Part shown: positions 51,590 to 62,727 of the stretch, in pieces
How the letters are laid out: the number at the start of each line of letters is the position of its first letter
How positions within the stretch are numbered: position 1 is the stretch's first letter
Assembly (NCBI GenBank): GCA_012845835.1
Contig: JABAKD010000013.1
Location: 8,285,128 to 8,349,127, forward strand
DNA from: Undaria pinnatifida
Lineage: Eukaryota; Sar; Phaeophyceae; Laminariales; Alariaceae
Length of the DNA stretch: 64,000 nt
Direction: 5' to 3'
Program-made: the position numbers and the translations under genes
Notes under the pieces: model-generated
Databases searched by the model: none
What the model was told of the DNA's origin: nothing
The model's input: only the letters and a program-made list of their open reading frames with translations

Positions 51590-54500
51590 GTGTTGTATTC
51601 CCCCAACTTAGGATACAACAATTATCTCCGATTTAGATGTGTGCCAGGTCATGGAATGTGTGTTGATGGTCCTGATGTGGTGATGACTGCGTTTGAAGGA
51701 CAAAGTGATATTTCCAAACGTTCATGGCATGCTGAACGCGTATCGTCTAGGAGAAGACTCTATTTGTTCGGTGTTGACTGATTTAATACTGCAAGCAGGA
51801 AACCACGATGGATGTGAACGAGTTAACAACATTTATGCTCATTCGCTTGATGCTAAACGTAGATTGATAAGATAAAAGTTGGGCAGAGAGATTTGTTTTT
51901 GTTGACCTGGAAGGGAGGAAGGACATTGTGTCCGTAGGGGGTACAGCGCTACCCCATGTTTGTGGAGAATGATTTCACAAGGCATGCATGGATGTTTTTC
52001 TTGAAAAATAAATCAGACGCAGGGAGTGCTGTTCGGAGTTTTCTTGCAGTGTGCGTGCTGATGGTGTCCCGTCATAGGTTAAGATTGTTAGATCTGACGA
52101 TGGAGGGAAGTTTTTCGGAAGGGATTTGCATCTGTGTGCCACGAGCTTTTGATCAAACAAGAGTTCACACTGGCTTATAGTCCGCAATATAGTGGTGTTG
52201 CATAGCGTGGGTTGGGATTGATATAGGAGGCCGCGGTGGCGGCTCGTATCCAGGCTAGAGTTCTTTTTGAATATGTGCGATTACATAAGACTGATATACT
52301 CTGGGCTGAGGCAATGCACTGGGCTTGCGAAGCCATGAATCACACTGCGTGCTCCGCTAACCCTGAGACTAAATCACCGTATGAAATGTGGTATGGAGAA
52401 CCTCGTCCTGACGGACCGTATCCGTTTTGTTTTTGAAGCCAACGCCCTGCAGGTGACAGCGACCGTCCAAACTGCTGTTGCCATGGGAGGTGTTGCCGTC
52501 ACAGCTCCCTCCACTGCAATCTTGTCTGCCGATAGGGTCGCAGAGGAGGGAGGGGAGGATAGTGACGGATAGTAGCGACGATGTAGAAAACGAGGTATGG
52601 TCGCCTGTTGGAAGAGCAGTTGCCCACACACTTTTGAAACGTGCTGTCGTACTTTCTGGTGCGGGACTTAATGATGTTGTCTCGGTTTGATGCGGGCAGT
52701 GTAGTAGGTCATTCCTCTTGTGTTCCATCTTCCGGTGTGAATCGCTTTCGCCCGTGAATATTTTCTCTGATTGAGTCGCCCCCTTTTGTGTGTCTTCTGC
52801 AGCGCCTGAGACTGATGGGCAGGAGTGAGGAGGGCAAAAGATAGAGGAGGAGGTGGTAGAGACGGGGGATCCGGGAGGGAATGATGAGGTAGAGTCGATT
52901 GGGCCGGGAGGGCATAATGGTGACGAGTTGATTGGGTCGGGAAGACAGATGGAGGCAGAGGCGTCCCCTTTTGCCGATCGTATTCCGCGGTTTGTCGCTG
53001 AGCTTGCTGACTGCAGTACTGTTACTCGCGAGAATGGTGAAGTGTGAGATGATAGAACTCGCGTGCGAAACCTGTGCAGTCAAGGAGTAGATCGCGTCTG
53101 CACTCGTATTCAATTTTGGATCCATCTTCGCATAAGACATAGTGTATGCCCTTGTAGCAGTAGGTAGAAATGGAATTGCCATAGTTACTGATTCAAGATG
53201 TTGGGTCAGAGCCTGGTAGCTATCATGTAGCCCAGCGTTGTACGCCAAGATTTGGGAAGGAGCCAGGTCTGCAGAGGTTGAAGGCTTGATGAGAGCAAGA
53301 ACGTTCACGTTGGCAGTAAAAGTCCCGATAGGCTGTAATGTGATTGATGCTGAAAGGGTTTTCGAATGGAAAGCAGACGAAAAAGGAAAGATAGGGAAAG
53401 CCAAGGCTAGGCTTGTAGTGAAGAACTACAAGCGGAAGTACGGTGTGGACTGTCTTGAGACTTTCTTGCCTACCGCAAATGCTGTATCTCATAGATTGGT
53501 AGTGGCGTTGGCGAGCAAGTACAATTTGGAATTATTTCACTCGGATTGAGCAAGCATTTGCTCGGTCGGAATTGGATCACGAAGTGTTGATGGAGTTGCC
53601 TCCTGGCTGTGGTTTGGTGTCAGGAAAAGTTGTTCGTTTGAACACAAGAGTTTGTACGGACGAAGGCAAGCATCTAGACTGGTGTTTCGAGCAGTGTATT
53701 TCAGACCCCTGTGTCCTGCGTTTCGTGAAGGGAGACGGTAGTGGGGATGGATGTGATTCATGTGGATGACATTCTGTACGCAGGAACGATTAGTCTGGCT
53801 GAAGTGTTTATGGCAGCAGCAGCAGACGAATCTGTTTCTACGAAGAATTTGGGTGAGGTCAAGTTCTTTATTGGTTGCGAATAATTTAGGTGACCGCGGG
53901 GCTGGCACGATTGAGATTTCTCGGGCGAGATACTACGTGAGGAGTTTTTCTCGAGACGTTAATTGTTTGTCGCATCAGCCCTATCCCTCCTTCCCTTGCC
54001 AGCGATACAGGTCCTTGTTGGAGGATGGCGAGGCAAAAAATGTGCCGTTCGAAGAGGTGGTGGCCGAGAGGTGGTGTGGAGCCAGCATGGATCGCCAGCG
54101 AGACGAGAACTGATACCTTGAACGCTGTGCGAACTGTGGCAGGCACCCAACGAGCCAACGAAGAGCCACTAAAAAGCAACCCGGAAGATCCTGCATAATC
54201 GTCTGGGAATGGCGCATTTAATTTTGTTTTGAAGTTTGTTCGGTTGACATAGTTTGAATAGACAGTTTGGTAGACATAGCAGGTACGCTCGTATTGTTTG
54301 TAGTTCGTAGGTACCGACGTTGCGAGATTAGGCTACTGACCGTAGATCAGTTTCAGGATCGATGGTTGTTTTTGTAGCTGAGATATTTGTTGTTTTGATT
54401 TGGATTTCTAGGACGTAGAAATGCGTTTCGCAGTCGAATTCTGAGGCGGAGTACCTTGCGATGGTGGATGGTATGAAGGAGGCTCTCTGTTCGTGAACGG

Positions 54501-54600
54501 AGTGCTCCTGTTTCTGAGATCCCGTGTGAAGCCTCGTAAGATAGAGGTCCTTTAGGACAGCTCAGGTGCGATTGCGCTCGCAGAAATGACTTTTCGCTGG
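51590..54600 (+). pseudogene. Ty1/copia pol: integrase, RT and RNase H fragments
   Basis: Integrase core remnants start at about 51,900 (DFTRHAWMFFLKNKSDAGSA, 51,971-52,030). The C-terminal integrase region follows at 52,236-52,436 (LWAEAMHWACEAMNHTACSA then SPYEMWYGEP). RT begins at about 53,238 (ERVFEWKADEKGKIGKAKAR; YGVDCLETFLPTANAVSHRL) and shifts frame near 53,548 (DHEVLMELPPGCGLVSGKVV). The catalytic VHVDDILYAG is at about 53,759. RNase H traces lie at about 54,440-54,590 (RKIEVL, SSGAIALAEM). Stops and frame changes are frequent, so no product is expected. Confidence 0.85.
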
Positions 54601-54689
54601 GCTCTAGGAAGTAGAAGTCTGAATTGTTTTTGATTTTGTTTTTCTTGATAAGTACTTGGTCTGGTTGATACAACAGCCCCTAGGGAGGG

Positions 54690-55349
54690 TGTTCGTGGTA
54701 GCGGCAGTGTATCGGCTGCTGTGATAGGAGAATCTGATTGGACAGTTTGAATATGAGAACTGCTGTCACTCATTGTTGTTGAGCAGGATGTTCCGAGAAT
54801 ACTCTTTGTAGTGTGTCGGGTTAATACAACGGACGAAGGTGTCTCTGTCGGTATTTTGGTATGTAGTACGTTGGAGTACGTCAGACACTTGGCCAATAGG
54901 ATCGTGCGGATTGTTTGGTTGTTGTAGTGTCGGCGTGTGACGTGGTATTCCGAGTGCGCATTCCACCGAGAAGACGTTGGGAGATCGGAGCAACGCGCCT
55001 ACCATGCTCGCCCCCTTCGTGTTCATTGGACACATTGACGAGTAGGAACATTCCTGTAGTGTTGCTAACACGATATAGCTTGTCTCAACGAACAGCCTAG
55101 CAATAAGTTACGGTTACATACGTTGTGTCACGGAGGTAAGTTACAGGGATCGTCATCACCCACGAGTAGTCCCACGGGTATGTACGAGTAGGCACTATGC
55201 GAGGAGGTTTAGGTATTCGACTACGAGCGGTTGTTACTGGGCTGTGGAGAGTTAGCCCACATGACCCACTCCACTTTCCAGCATGTCTCTCCAGACGGAA
55301 GTCTCAATAATATAATATCTTTTCCTCAGAAGCTACCGATTTACCAACA
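54690..55349 (+). repeat. Ty1/copia 3' LTR (660 bp)
   Basis: Direct repeat of 49,649-50,312, followed by the tcttt duplication and a CT-rich tract belonging to LTR-A. Confidence 0.93.
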
Positions 55350-55392
55350 TCTTTTTCTCTCTCTCTTCTCTCTCTCTCTTCTCTCTCTTATA
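55350..55392. repeat. CT microsatellite at the copia insertion site
   Basis: tctttttctctctctcttctctctctc. LTR-A copy 1 has a shorter CT-rich stretch at the same place (28,738-28,790). Confidence 0.75.
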
Positions 55393-55503
55393 TAATCTAC
55401 GCTAATGCCAGAATCCCCTGGACCTGAAATGGCCCTTTCCCACCTCTGTAGGCTGGCCTTGGCTGCGCTTACCAATAGAAATCAACCGGCTTTCTCACTA
55501 GTG

Positions 55504-55781
55504 TGTTGGTCGGTCTCTAAAGGTGTACACGTAGCTGGCGCGGGAAGGCGTGATGATGACTCAAGACGGTGACACAGAACTCTTTCTTATATTATCCAGC
55601 CGTCGAGCCGGACTCGGTCTCATATGGAGCAAAACTACGAGTGACAGCTCATGGCAAATCATGCCGGGAAACATCCGGCCAAACAGTCCCCTTACACCTT
55701 ATACATGAATTCCTTACCAACGTATGGAACTCCATGATATAAAATGGATCATAACCGTCACGTTGATGAGGACAACCAACA
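55504..55781 (-). repeat. LTR-A copy 2, 5' LTR
   Basis: 278 bp, ending gacaaccaaca next to the satellite. It carries gatataaaatggatc where the other copies have gatataagatggatc. Confidence 0.88.
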
Positions 55782-55960
55782 GGGGCCTGTACCCCCTGCC
55801 CGCCTGGGTCGTCTACACTGACCGCTCGTGGCTCTCATTCAGTTTCAAAAACTGCAGGCGCGCGAGCACTTGAGGCCTGTACCTCTTGGTGTGCGTGTCG
55901 TCCGTACCGTCCCTCGGGATCCTCGTCCAGACGCTACGTGAGCAGTCAAGTTGTCGTGCT
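55782..55960. repeat. Satellite resumed after LTR-A copy 2
   Basis: ggggcctgtaccccctgccc and, 91 bp later, tgaggcctgtacctc continue the 83-bp array on the far side of the insertion. Confidence 0.75.
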
Positions 55961-58900
55961 CGGCCGCAGCGGGGCTGCTCAGCCCCCGGCTGGGCAGTCG
56001 AAGGATGGCTCGCACATGCTTGTCTGCGTAGAAGGCTAGACCCCGTACCGCACTCGTACTGGGTCAGTGCAACCCGCGCCTTGGTTCAGTACCCTAGGCA
56101 AGAGTAGAATAGAGAGCCGGGTGTCGGTACTCTGTCGGTGGTTCACATCCGTACCAAAGCAGGAGGCAGAGGGCCCTCGGCCCACGCTTTGAGCGAGTTG
56201 GTAGTACCGATCCAGCTGAAAACTCGCCTCGAACGAATGTTCACTGTCGCTGTACTACTCACGAAATAGCTTGCGCTGTAGTATTCTCCAGAACGGGGAA
56301 CGCCAACCAAACAGTACGTGCCTGAACACGTGCACATGGCAAGACTTAATCAGTGGCCGTTCCTTGGCGAGGTGAAACACACCGGTCATGAGTAGCCATA
56401 GACGCGTTCGCTCCGGTCGATTCGCGGACGGGTACCGGGTCAGTACGCTTGCGGCTTCCTGATGGGGAGTCGCTCAGTCGACCTTGAACCGACCTCAGAT
56501 TACAGAACTGTCATGCAGGAAAAGTATAATTTTAAGTTCGGCGAGGGAATCTCGATGCACACGGCAGACAGCTCTGCTGCAAACGCCAGCAGGGCATTGT
56601 CACAACTCTGATGAGGCTGTACCGCGGAGACGTGGGCTTTTGGTTTACCTTCCGGTCGACGCCATGCAAACACAGCGATATTTCGGCAGCCGGCAAGAAA
56701 TCCGTGCAATTGACGATCCAATCATGATAGTCACACGAGGGGTCTCGGCGAAAGTATCGCGGCTAGGGTGGGGCCTGGAGCGTGCGCTACATAATGGCAC
56801 CCGTCGAAGCGCCGCTGAGGATTTTCCTGTGGTTCGGGGAAACCTAGATGAAAAGACGCAAGTCCGCAAGAACTGCGTAAGGGACGCTCTTAACGGTACG
56901 TACAGCATTTCAGTCTTTGATGAATTTTCGGCATTTTACCGAAATCAACGAGGGTTGCATCTTAACGAGTACGAGCCTCCTCAGTTGACTCGCGAAACAA
57001 TCGTCCACCCGGCACAGAACCGTCACTACAGCAGCAACACTCGTGGAAATCACCCGCGTGGTTGTCCCAATGGAGTCGGCCTTACTCGTAGGCAGGTGTC
57101 GGTGCCTTGGGGAGTGACATCCATCTGCAATTCGTCGCGCTACAACGCCCAACGTGACAAAGGTCTCAGCCACTGCCGTCAGCGAGCTCGTTCGGTCGGC
57201 CGCCTCGGTGCGGTCGCTTTGTCAACTCGACGACGAGAGTTCAGAAGCTCACTGCGCCTTCTGCGATCAGCTATGACCTGCCTATGACCTTGGGAACGAC
57301 CCTGCTCATTCTTGTGCGCTCGCGAGTGGTGGCACAGCTCGAGCGGTGCGGCGCCCGATCCTCTACACCTTTGTACCTAAATTTTACTTTCCCCCCCAAA
57401 AAACAGAAAAACTTAAAAGGCCAGTTTTTTCGGGATCGAAGTTGTTAGGTTTTGCCCGAAATTAATAATTTCGGGAAAAACCGAAACTTTCGGTGAAAAA
57501 CCGAAACTTTCGGTGAAAAACTAAATTACAGCTTCGTTAACAACGACCCTAAAGACACAAAAGGCAGCCGCGCACGGAACCTCGCGCTATGTGCGTCACC
57601 AAGGGGCGACCGTCACACAGGTCTCGGTAATCAATTACTTGTTTTTAGAGATGCAGCCATGGACGCCTGAACGCAGACACTGACTCGGACCGGGTGTCCC
57701 AGTAACTGGGCGCGGAAGCGCCGCCCCGCAAGTGTGGTCCACAACCTACTGTGCGAGTAGAGGAACCGCTGGTAGTTGAGTGTCTTTCAGCCGGTCAGGG
57801 TCGCCGGGGTACCGGGGCGTGAATCGGCTGCGGCCAAGCACGCAAACTGTAACACGCGCACCAAGTAAACAGACCCGGAAACCGACAAGCGTGGACGATA
57901 GGTCGGAACATGCGATCGGCGCGTTGTTTTAACACTCTTGGTCGTGCACAGATTTAAGGATACGGCCATCCATCACGAAAACCTATTTTGGAATTTCACG
58001 GCGAACGAGACGTTCTCTGCTCGAAACGCGCGTACAATGCCGCCACTTGGCCCCTTTATCTCAGTTTGTCCGCACAGTTCGAAAACTTGGTGCAACCACA
58101 GGGATAGGAAGCAACTAGACAAGAGGCACGGAGGAAGGAGTGCGCCGGGTAGAGACGCGTACGCCAGCGTTTATCGGCGGAACACGCAGATACGTTACGC
58201 GTCAGTAAGAACTGCATTACAACGTCGACATGCCTGGCCTAACAGGCTGATGGCATCCCTGGTGCACTCATCGTATAGACTACATGTACCGCACAACGCA
58301 CAACCAGCAATATAATCCATTTCGCAGCACGGATGTACGCAGGTTGGGACACGCCGACTTTTACATTGAGCGCTACTTGTTGCCGGGCAAGGGATACACA
58401 GTGCGGACGGAACGTCGCAGAGCAAAGTGCAAACCACTTTTGGGTGGCGGCTTCTCTGGTCCGCGTCTCTCGAGACGAGCAGGTACTAATCGTTGCGGGC
58501 GTGGAAGCAGGAGCACACGATCATCACGTTTGATGGGAGCTCGCATCGCCCCACGATTTAGCTCCTTTACTGCGCCGGGCATCAGACTGCTGGACATGCG
58601 AATTCGCCCCGAATCCCGCCGGATGCAAACTGCGTGTCGTTTTCTCTGCGAAGCGCAGGTGCGGTACGAGAACCGGGGACATTTCGTTTTTCAGCGCAGG
58701 TGCGGCTCCAGGCGGCGAAGACAAGTTTTGTAAGAGAGTGGGGTGCGCAATCGCTCGAATCCGGCCCGCGAACGAGGTGGAGACGCAGGGGGACACCGAT
58801 CGGAGCTGTCAACAGAACTGCCGGAACTACTAACGCGCATCTCTTTAGCTCCCAGCGGTGCATCGTTGACGGCCAGATTCACGCCGCTCAGAGGGAGAGG

Positions 58901-59390
58901 GTCCAAAGCGGATGTACACGGTAAATATCGTTGCGACCGCGGATTGGAAGCCGCGGTAGATACAGAATATGCTACGAGTTCTCCAGTTGAAAACCAAATC
59001 CGGTTTCGCGCTAGTCGTACCTTGCGACGTTTCATGTGTCGAGGTGGAGAACAATCCTCCCCCACCGCACCTGCGAATACAGGGCAGAATAGAAAACGCG
59101 CAGGTCCGGTTGCCCACGTCCTGATCTCTGTAGTCATATGGATAGAAAGTAGTTGCGTACATGGTAGACGGAGGAAACGCCGCATGGTCCGGGCGGCGCT
59201 CTCGTTGCCGTTTGTCTGCATAATGTGCAGCGTCGGAGTTGTGGGCGTACGTAGACGGATTTTTCACCCCGCGTTTCGTGAACAGGGCGAACTCGAACTC
59301 CGTTTTGGTGCGGTTGGTGTTGTCGGAGACCGACCGAGAAGGGCGGGACGCACGACGCGATTATCGAACTCAGGGGAGCCGCGGGGGGTT
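55961..59390. other. Mostly unassigned region
   Basis: GC-balanced DNA with long open frames on both strands (for example plus 56,484-57,287, 267 codons; plus 58,743-59,399; minus 59,221-58,691). None shows a domain, biased codon use or splice structure I can support. It may be the decayed body of the recombinase-bearing element whose trace follows at 59,397. Confidence 0.3.
57437..57530. repeat. Short tandem repeat with inverted core
   Basis: ccgaaattaataatttcgg is a perfect palindrome. It is followed by three near-copies of aaaaaccgaaactttcggtg. Confidence 0.8.
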
Positions 59391-59396
59391 CCGGTG

Positions 59397-59700
59397 TAAA
59401 AGCCGTCTATGCGCGGCTGGATCTCCTCTCTTTGCACCCGCGGTTGCCAAAGGATTTGCCCTTGACGACCAGGCTTCCGTCTCGGGGGTGGAAGCCGTTC
59501 CCATGGATGGAAGCGATAGCAGCGTTGAGACTTATGATCGGGAGAAGCGGTAGACTCGGCACATTAGTACGCATTCCTTTCGGGAAGAATCAGAGGGGCA
59601 ACCCAGTTGGCGGCGTAAGGTGTGCCACAGTGCAACTTTGGCGCGCAGGTAGATTGGGTTAAGTGGCGAGCGCGTGACGTACGCGCGGGACGCTTCTAAT
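59397..59700 (+). pseudogene. Relic of a DIRS-type tyrosine recombinase
   Basis: YARLDLLSLHPRLPKDLPLT, then RGWKPFPWMEAIAALRLMIG, resembles the stretch before the H-x-x-R motif in the recombinase at 13,440-13,590 (WSMWTKQQATVALREVVALA). In another frame at about 59,574 follows GRIRGATQLAA, reminiscent of R-I-G-G-A-T. The His is not preserved and a stop follows. No RT could be tied to it. Confidence 0.4.
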
Positions 59701-60015
59701 CGGGAAGGACGGTTTATGGCCCGGCCGGCCTTGTGGTGTGATATCATGTTACTTTGCCTCGCAGGGGGAGGAGCGGGGCATAGTAGGTTTCGCGTTGGCC
59801 TGCCTCATAAATCTTTGTGGGGTCTTCGTAGTGGAAGTAATGAACGAGGACCTCACGACCGGCCCAGGTGAGTTGGGGAGTTGCCCCAACACTGGCAGGC
59901 TTTCTTGGCACGATGGCGAGCGTGCTTTGCCTGCGGCAAAAATCTTTTTATAGTGACACGTAGTACCAGGGCACCTGTAGTATCTCGCAGAGTACTCGTT
60001 CGTGGAGTGAAAGGG

Positions 60016-60172
60016 GCAAACTGTCGATCTCACTGAGAAATTGGGCAGTCGGTCCAAAGCTTGACACCTTATCCCGAAAAACTTCAGTTGGGAGCAACGA
60101 ACTGTCGATCTCACTGAGAAATTGGGCAGTCGGTCAAAAGCTGGACGACACCTTATCCCGAAAAACTTAGAC
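60016..60172. repeat. Tandem duplication of about 87 bp
   Basis: aactgtcgatctcactgaga, aattgggcagtcggtc and caccttatcccgaaaaactt occur twice, the first copy from 60,017 and the second from 60,104. Confidence 0.88.
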
Positions 60173-60648
60173 GAAGCCGCACTGCCTCGTCGCTGCGATA
60201 ATCCAACCACGCACGGCGACATCGCTCTACGAAATCAGCAACCAAGCCTATGATCCCCGATAAAAGATTCCATGGCCTAGGATTACAACGAGAGAATCAT
60301 GTAGAAAAACAACTGTTTTTCGACGATTTTGGGTCAAGGAGACCCGTCATACAGAAACCATTTTCGACGAAAAGTGACACCTCTATCGTAGCATGCGTCT
60401 TCAACAGCCAACACGCGCGAGCGGGACGATAAAACAAATCACGGGCACATATAATCCTTTGAATGAGAAGTGCTTAGAATCAAGCACGTCGAACACTCAG
60501 TGTTACAAGATGCGCAGAAGCGTTGGCGACCTCCAAGAACGTTAAAACTATGTTTTGATCGACTAAGAAAAGATGGGGCGGTGTACAGTGTAGGTCTCGG
60601 TGCTCAAACTGCTGCAAACTCGAAATCTTTTTTGGTTTGTTTTTTGCT
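60173..60648. other. 3' flank of the tyrosyl-tRNA synthetase gene
   Basis: No gene or repeat recognised. It would hold the 3' untranslated region of the minus-strand gene. aataaa-type signals were not located with confidence. Confidence 0.35.
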
Positions 60649-60889
60649 TTACTCCATGAAAACAATGCCATGCTTCTTCTTCCCACTGGAGAGCTTGAAC
60701 TCCTGCCCGCCGTCAAAGGTAGACCGGTCAACCACAAAGCCTTCGTCCACGATCTTTTCGCCGTTAAGCTTTGCGCCGCCACCCTTGATGAGTCTCCGTA
60801 CCTCGCTCTTCGTTTTGGCAAGCTCCAACCGAATGAAAAGATCGACAACTACGATGCCGGCTTCAGCCTCAGCGCTCTCCATTTTCGCT
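60649..60889 (-). CDS. YARS2: TyrRS exon E (S4-like domain and stop)
   Basis: Acceptor gtattgcag, 241 nt to the stop. It encodes [40 protein letters not shown] and ends [10 protein letters not shown]. The arrangement is that of the S4 domain, which binds tRNA-Tyr. Confidence 0.9.
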
Positions 60890-62727
60890 CTGCAATACGA
60901 CGCAACAACGGTGGCGAGTGTGAGATTTTTGTCAAGGTTGAAATGTCCGAAGCAATGAAATCGTGTACCGTTGTTGCTGTGCGGCAACACAATCCTGCAT
61001 GGTCACCTGGGGAGAGCAGCATTCGATCCTCCACCCCCACCAACGAACAGCTGCTTGATCGTCTGATGAATCTCTTTGAGGCACTCTCCGCCATGGAGCA
61101 ATTTCGTTGCCTCGTCTGCGAGCACAATCTAGGCAAGGCGTAGAAAGAAAAACACGAGAGTCAAACGTTCACAGAAGCAAGACGGGCAGAGTCACCCACG
61201 ACAGTCTCATTTAGTGTGGATCAGTTCGATGTATCTCTGGAGGTGTTCACGAGGTTTCATCTTGCCGTCCGAATCCTGTTTTTCGTGTGAGCTCATGCTT
61301 AAAACTGCTTCAGCCGTAAGACAGCCCTGTCACAACAAAACTCGTCATAACCGGACGCAACTTAAACACGTCTGGAGTATCTTTCACAGTGGACAAGCAT
61401 CCAATGGATTGCACCACTGACCTTGGCCTCGTTGATTCCCGCTCCTGTCAGCTTCTCCAATTTGTGTACTTCATCCATCGGCAACTCGGTGAAGAGCTTC
61501 AGAAAGCGCGTGACGTCAGCATCGTCAGTATTTCGCCAGAACTGTCAAGGTTGCAGTCAATAACTTAGACGAGTATAGATTGAGTGATGTCGAGTAGCGA
61601 TATGCAAGCATCTGCGCAAAGATTGGCAATGCAATGCTCGTGGCGACATTATTGGGTCATCCCTTTTCAATGTTGTATATACGAAAAGCATACCTGCCAG
61701 TAGTCGTACGACGAAAGCATGTCCGCGTTTAACCAAACAGCGCCAGAAGCCGATTTGCCCATTTTCTTGCCCTCAGATGTAGTGATCAGAGGCGCAGTTA
61801 GAGCAAACAGCTCTGCTTTCTCAACTCGTCGCCCCAAATCCACTCCGTTCACCATATTGCCCCACTGGTCGGAACCGCCCATCTGCAGTACACACCTAAC
61901 AGCGAGCGAATACAAGAGGCCGCGCGCCAGCACGTTGTAGACAGGGTAGGCTTATCTGTATGAATCTCGCGCAAATATCAGCCACATTCAAATTGCAGCA
62001 CGGGCAATTCCCTCCATTGAGTCACTCCTTGAGGCCAACGATGAACGGAGACAAGCACCACGGAAATCCATAACAAAAGTGCGCGTGGGCCCCCCTCTTC
62101 GCTGTGAGAATAGCACATATTTACAGCATACAATGTTATGGCGGGGATACGCATCCGTATTGTTGACCCTGGAGCGCGCCTAGGCGAACTACTCTAATTT
62201 ATCTACGGACGTGTTTTTCTTCCTGGCAGCTGGCTGGCAAACGTCTTCAATACGAATTTGAGCAACAGAGTCGACGGCTGTCGTTCGATTTCCTCACACA
62301 AATTCGGCGGAATGGACACAAAGCCATGTACTTACGGCAACAACCGCTGATAGGTATATTATTGGTTGTTGCGTCTTGAGCACATTCGCACAATGACATC
62401 CACCGCTGTTCGAACCTATATTTGACCTCCGTGTGTACCGATGGCGTCTTACCCGTATCGACGGTAAAGCTCGGTGAAATCGTACGCCTGCAGTAGCATA
62501 TAGTTGAACTCCAAGAAGGTCAAGGGCTGTTCTCGCTCCAACCGCAGCCGCACGCTGTCATACGTCATCATGCGGTTGATAGTGAAGTGGGGACCGTACT
62601 CCCGAAGAAAGTCGAGGTATGATAGCTGTTGCAACCACTCGTCGTTATTCACCATCTTCGCGTCCGTGGGGCCATCCCCGAACGTCAGGAACTTAGAGAA
62701 AACACTCGAAAGTCCGTCAATATTCCC
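60649..62727 (-). CDS. YARS2: Organellar (alpha-proteobacterial-type) tyrosyl-tRNA synthetase, N-terminus not found
   Basis: The enzyme charges tRNA-Tyr with tyrosine via tyrosyl-adenylate; this bacterial type acts in mitochondria or plastids. Five exons join in phase: 62,727-62,453, 61,895-61,694, 61,541-61,422, 61,128-61,007 and 60,889-60,649 (introns 557, 152, 293 and 117 nt, all GT-AG), giving about 319 residues. Visible motifs are [34 protein letters not shown], the KMSKS-type loop as [14 protein letters not shown], and [17 protein letters not shown]. An [10 protein letters not shown] helix follows, then a C-terminal S4-like RNA-binding domain ([20 protein letters not shown]). The first ~90 residues, with the HIGH motif and the GDPSG region, are not seen between 62,728 and 64,000. 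They may lie upstream of the window, in exons I missed, or be lost. K-M-G-K-S in place of K-M-S-K-S is usual in this bacterial branch. Confidence 0.9.
61007..61128 (-). CDS. YARS2: TyrRS exon D
   Basis: Acceptor ttgcctag, donor CAG|GTGACC, 122 nt. It encodes [20 protein letters not shown] and a Gly-rich linker; two leftover bases complete an Arg codon with exon E. Confidence 0.87.
61422..61541 (-). CDS. YARS2: TyrRS exon C
   Basis: Acceptor cttgacag, donor AAG|GTCAGT, 120 nt. It encodes [20 protein letters not shown] and [20 protein letters not shown], phase 0 at both ends. Confidence 0.88.
61694..61895 (-). CDS. YARS2: TyrRS exon B (GGSDQWGN and KMGKS)
   Basis: Acceptor ctgttag, donor CAG|GTATGC, 202 nt. 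It carries the tyrosine/ATP-site GGSDQWGN and the KMGKS loop, ending in DYWQ, which joins FWRN of the next exon. Confidence 0.9.
62453..62727 (-). CDS. YARS2: TyrRS exon A (catalytic domain)
   Basis: Acceptor tttttttgcag, donor GG|GTAAGA, 275 nt. It encodes [39 protein letters not shown] and [20 protein letters not shown] to YRRYG. Phase 0 in, phase 2 out. Confidence 0.88.

Larger units (their letters stand above)
49649..55349 (+). mobile_element. Ty1/copia LTR retrotransposon, degraded
   Basis: LTRs are at 49,649-50,312 and 54,690-55,349 (TGTTCGTG...ACCAACA). The duplication tcttt is perfect (49,644-49,648 and 55,350-55,354). Integrase precedes RT and RNase H, the copia order. tagggaggg just before the 3' LTR fits a polypurine tract. 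The element sits in the LTR-A copy 2 body. Coding remains carry many stops and frameshifts, while the LTRs still look about 98-99% identical by eye. Confidence 0.92.
46156..55781 (-). mobile_element. LTR-A copy 2, inserted in the satellite and interrupted by a Ty1/copia element
   Basis: LTRs are at 46,156-46,434 and 55,504-55,781, TGTTG...CAACA. The target duplication is a perfect ggggc (46,151-46,155 and 55,782-55,786), which is part of the satellite unit ggggcctgtacccc. The internal sequence is 46,435-49,648 and 55,355-55,503, about 3.4 kb. It matches copy 1 in order, apart from a missing segment equivalent to about 28,780-29,025 and single-copy status of the 122-bp duplication. A polypurine tract lies at 46,435-46,446 on minus. 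Confidence 0.85.

Noticed and set aside
52709-53404. 231-codon minus-strand frame in the copia interior
   Set aside because: It overlaps the plus-strand RT start and the integrase-RT linker and shows no domain.
56484-57287. 267-codon plus-strand frame
   Set aside because: No recognisable domain, biased toward Arg/Ser as expected from GC-balanced non-coding DNA, and no splice or start context to support it. It cannot be excluded as an unknown gene.
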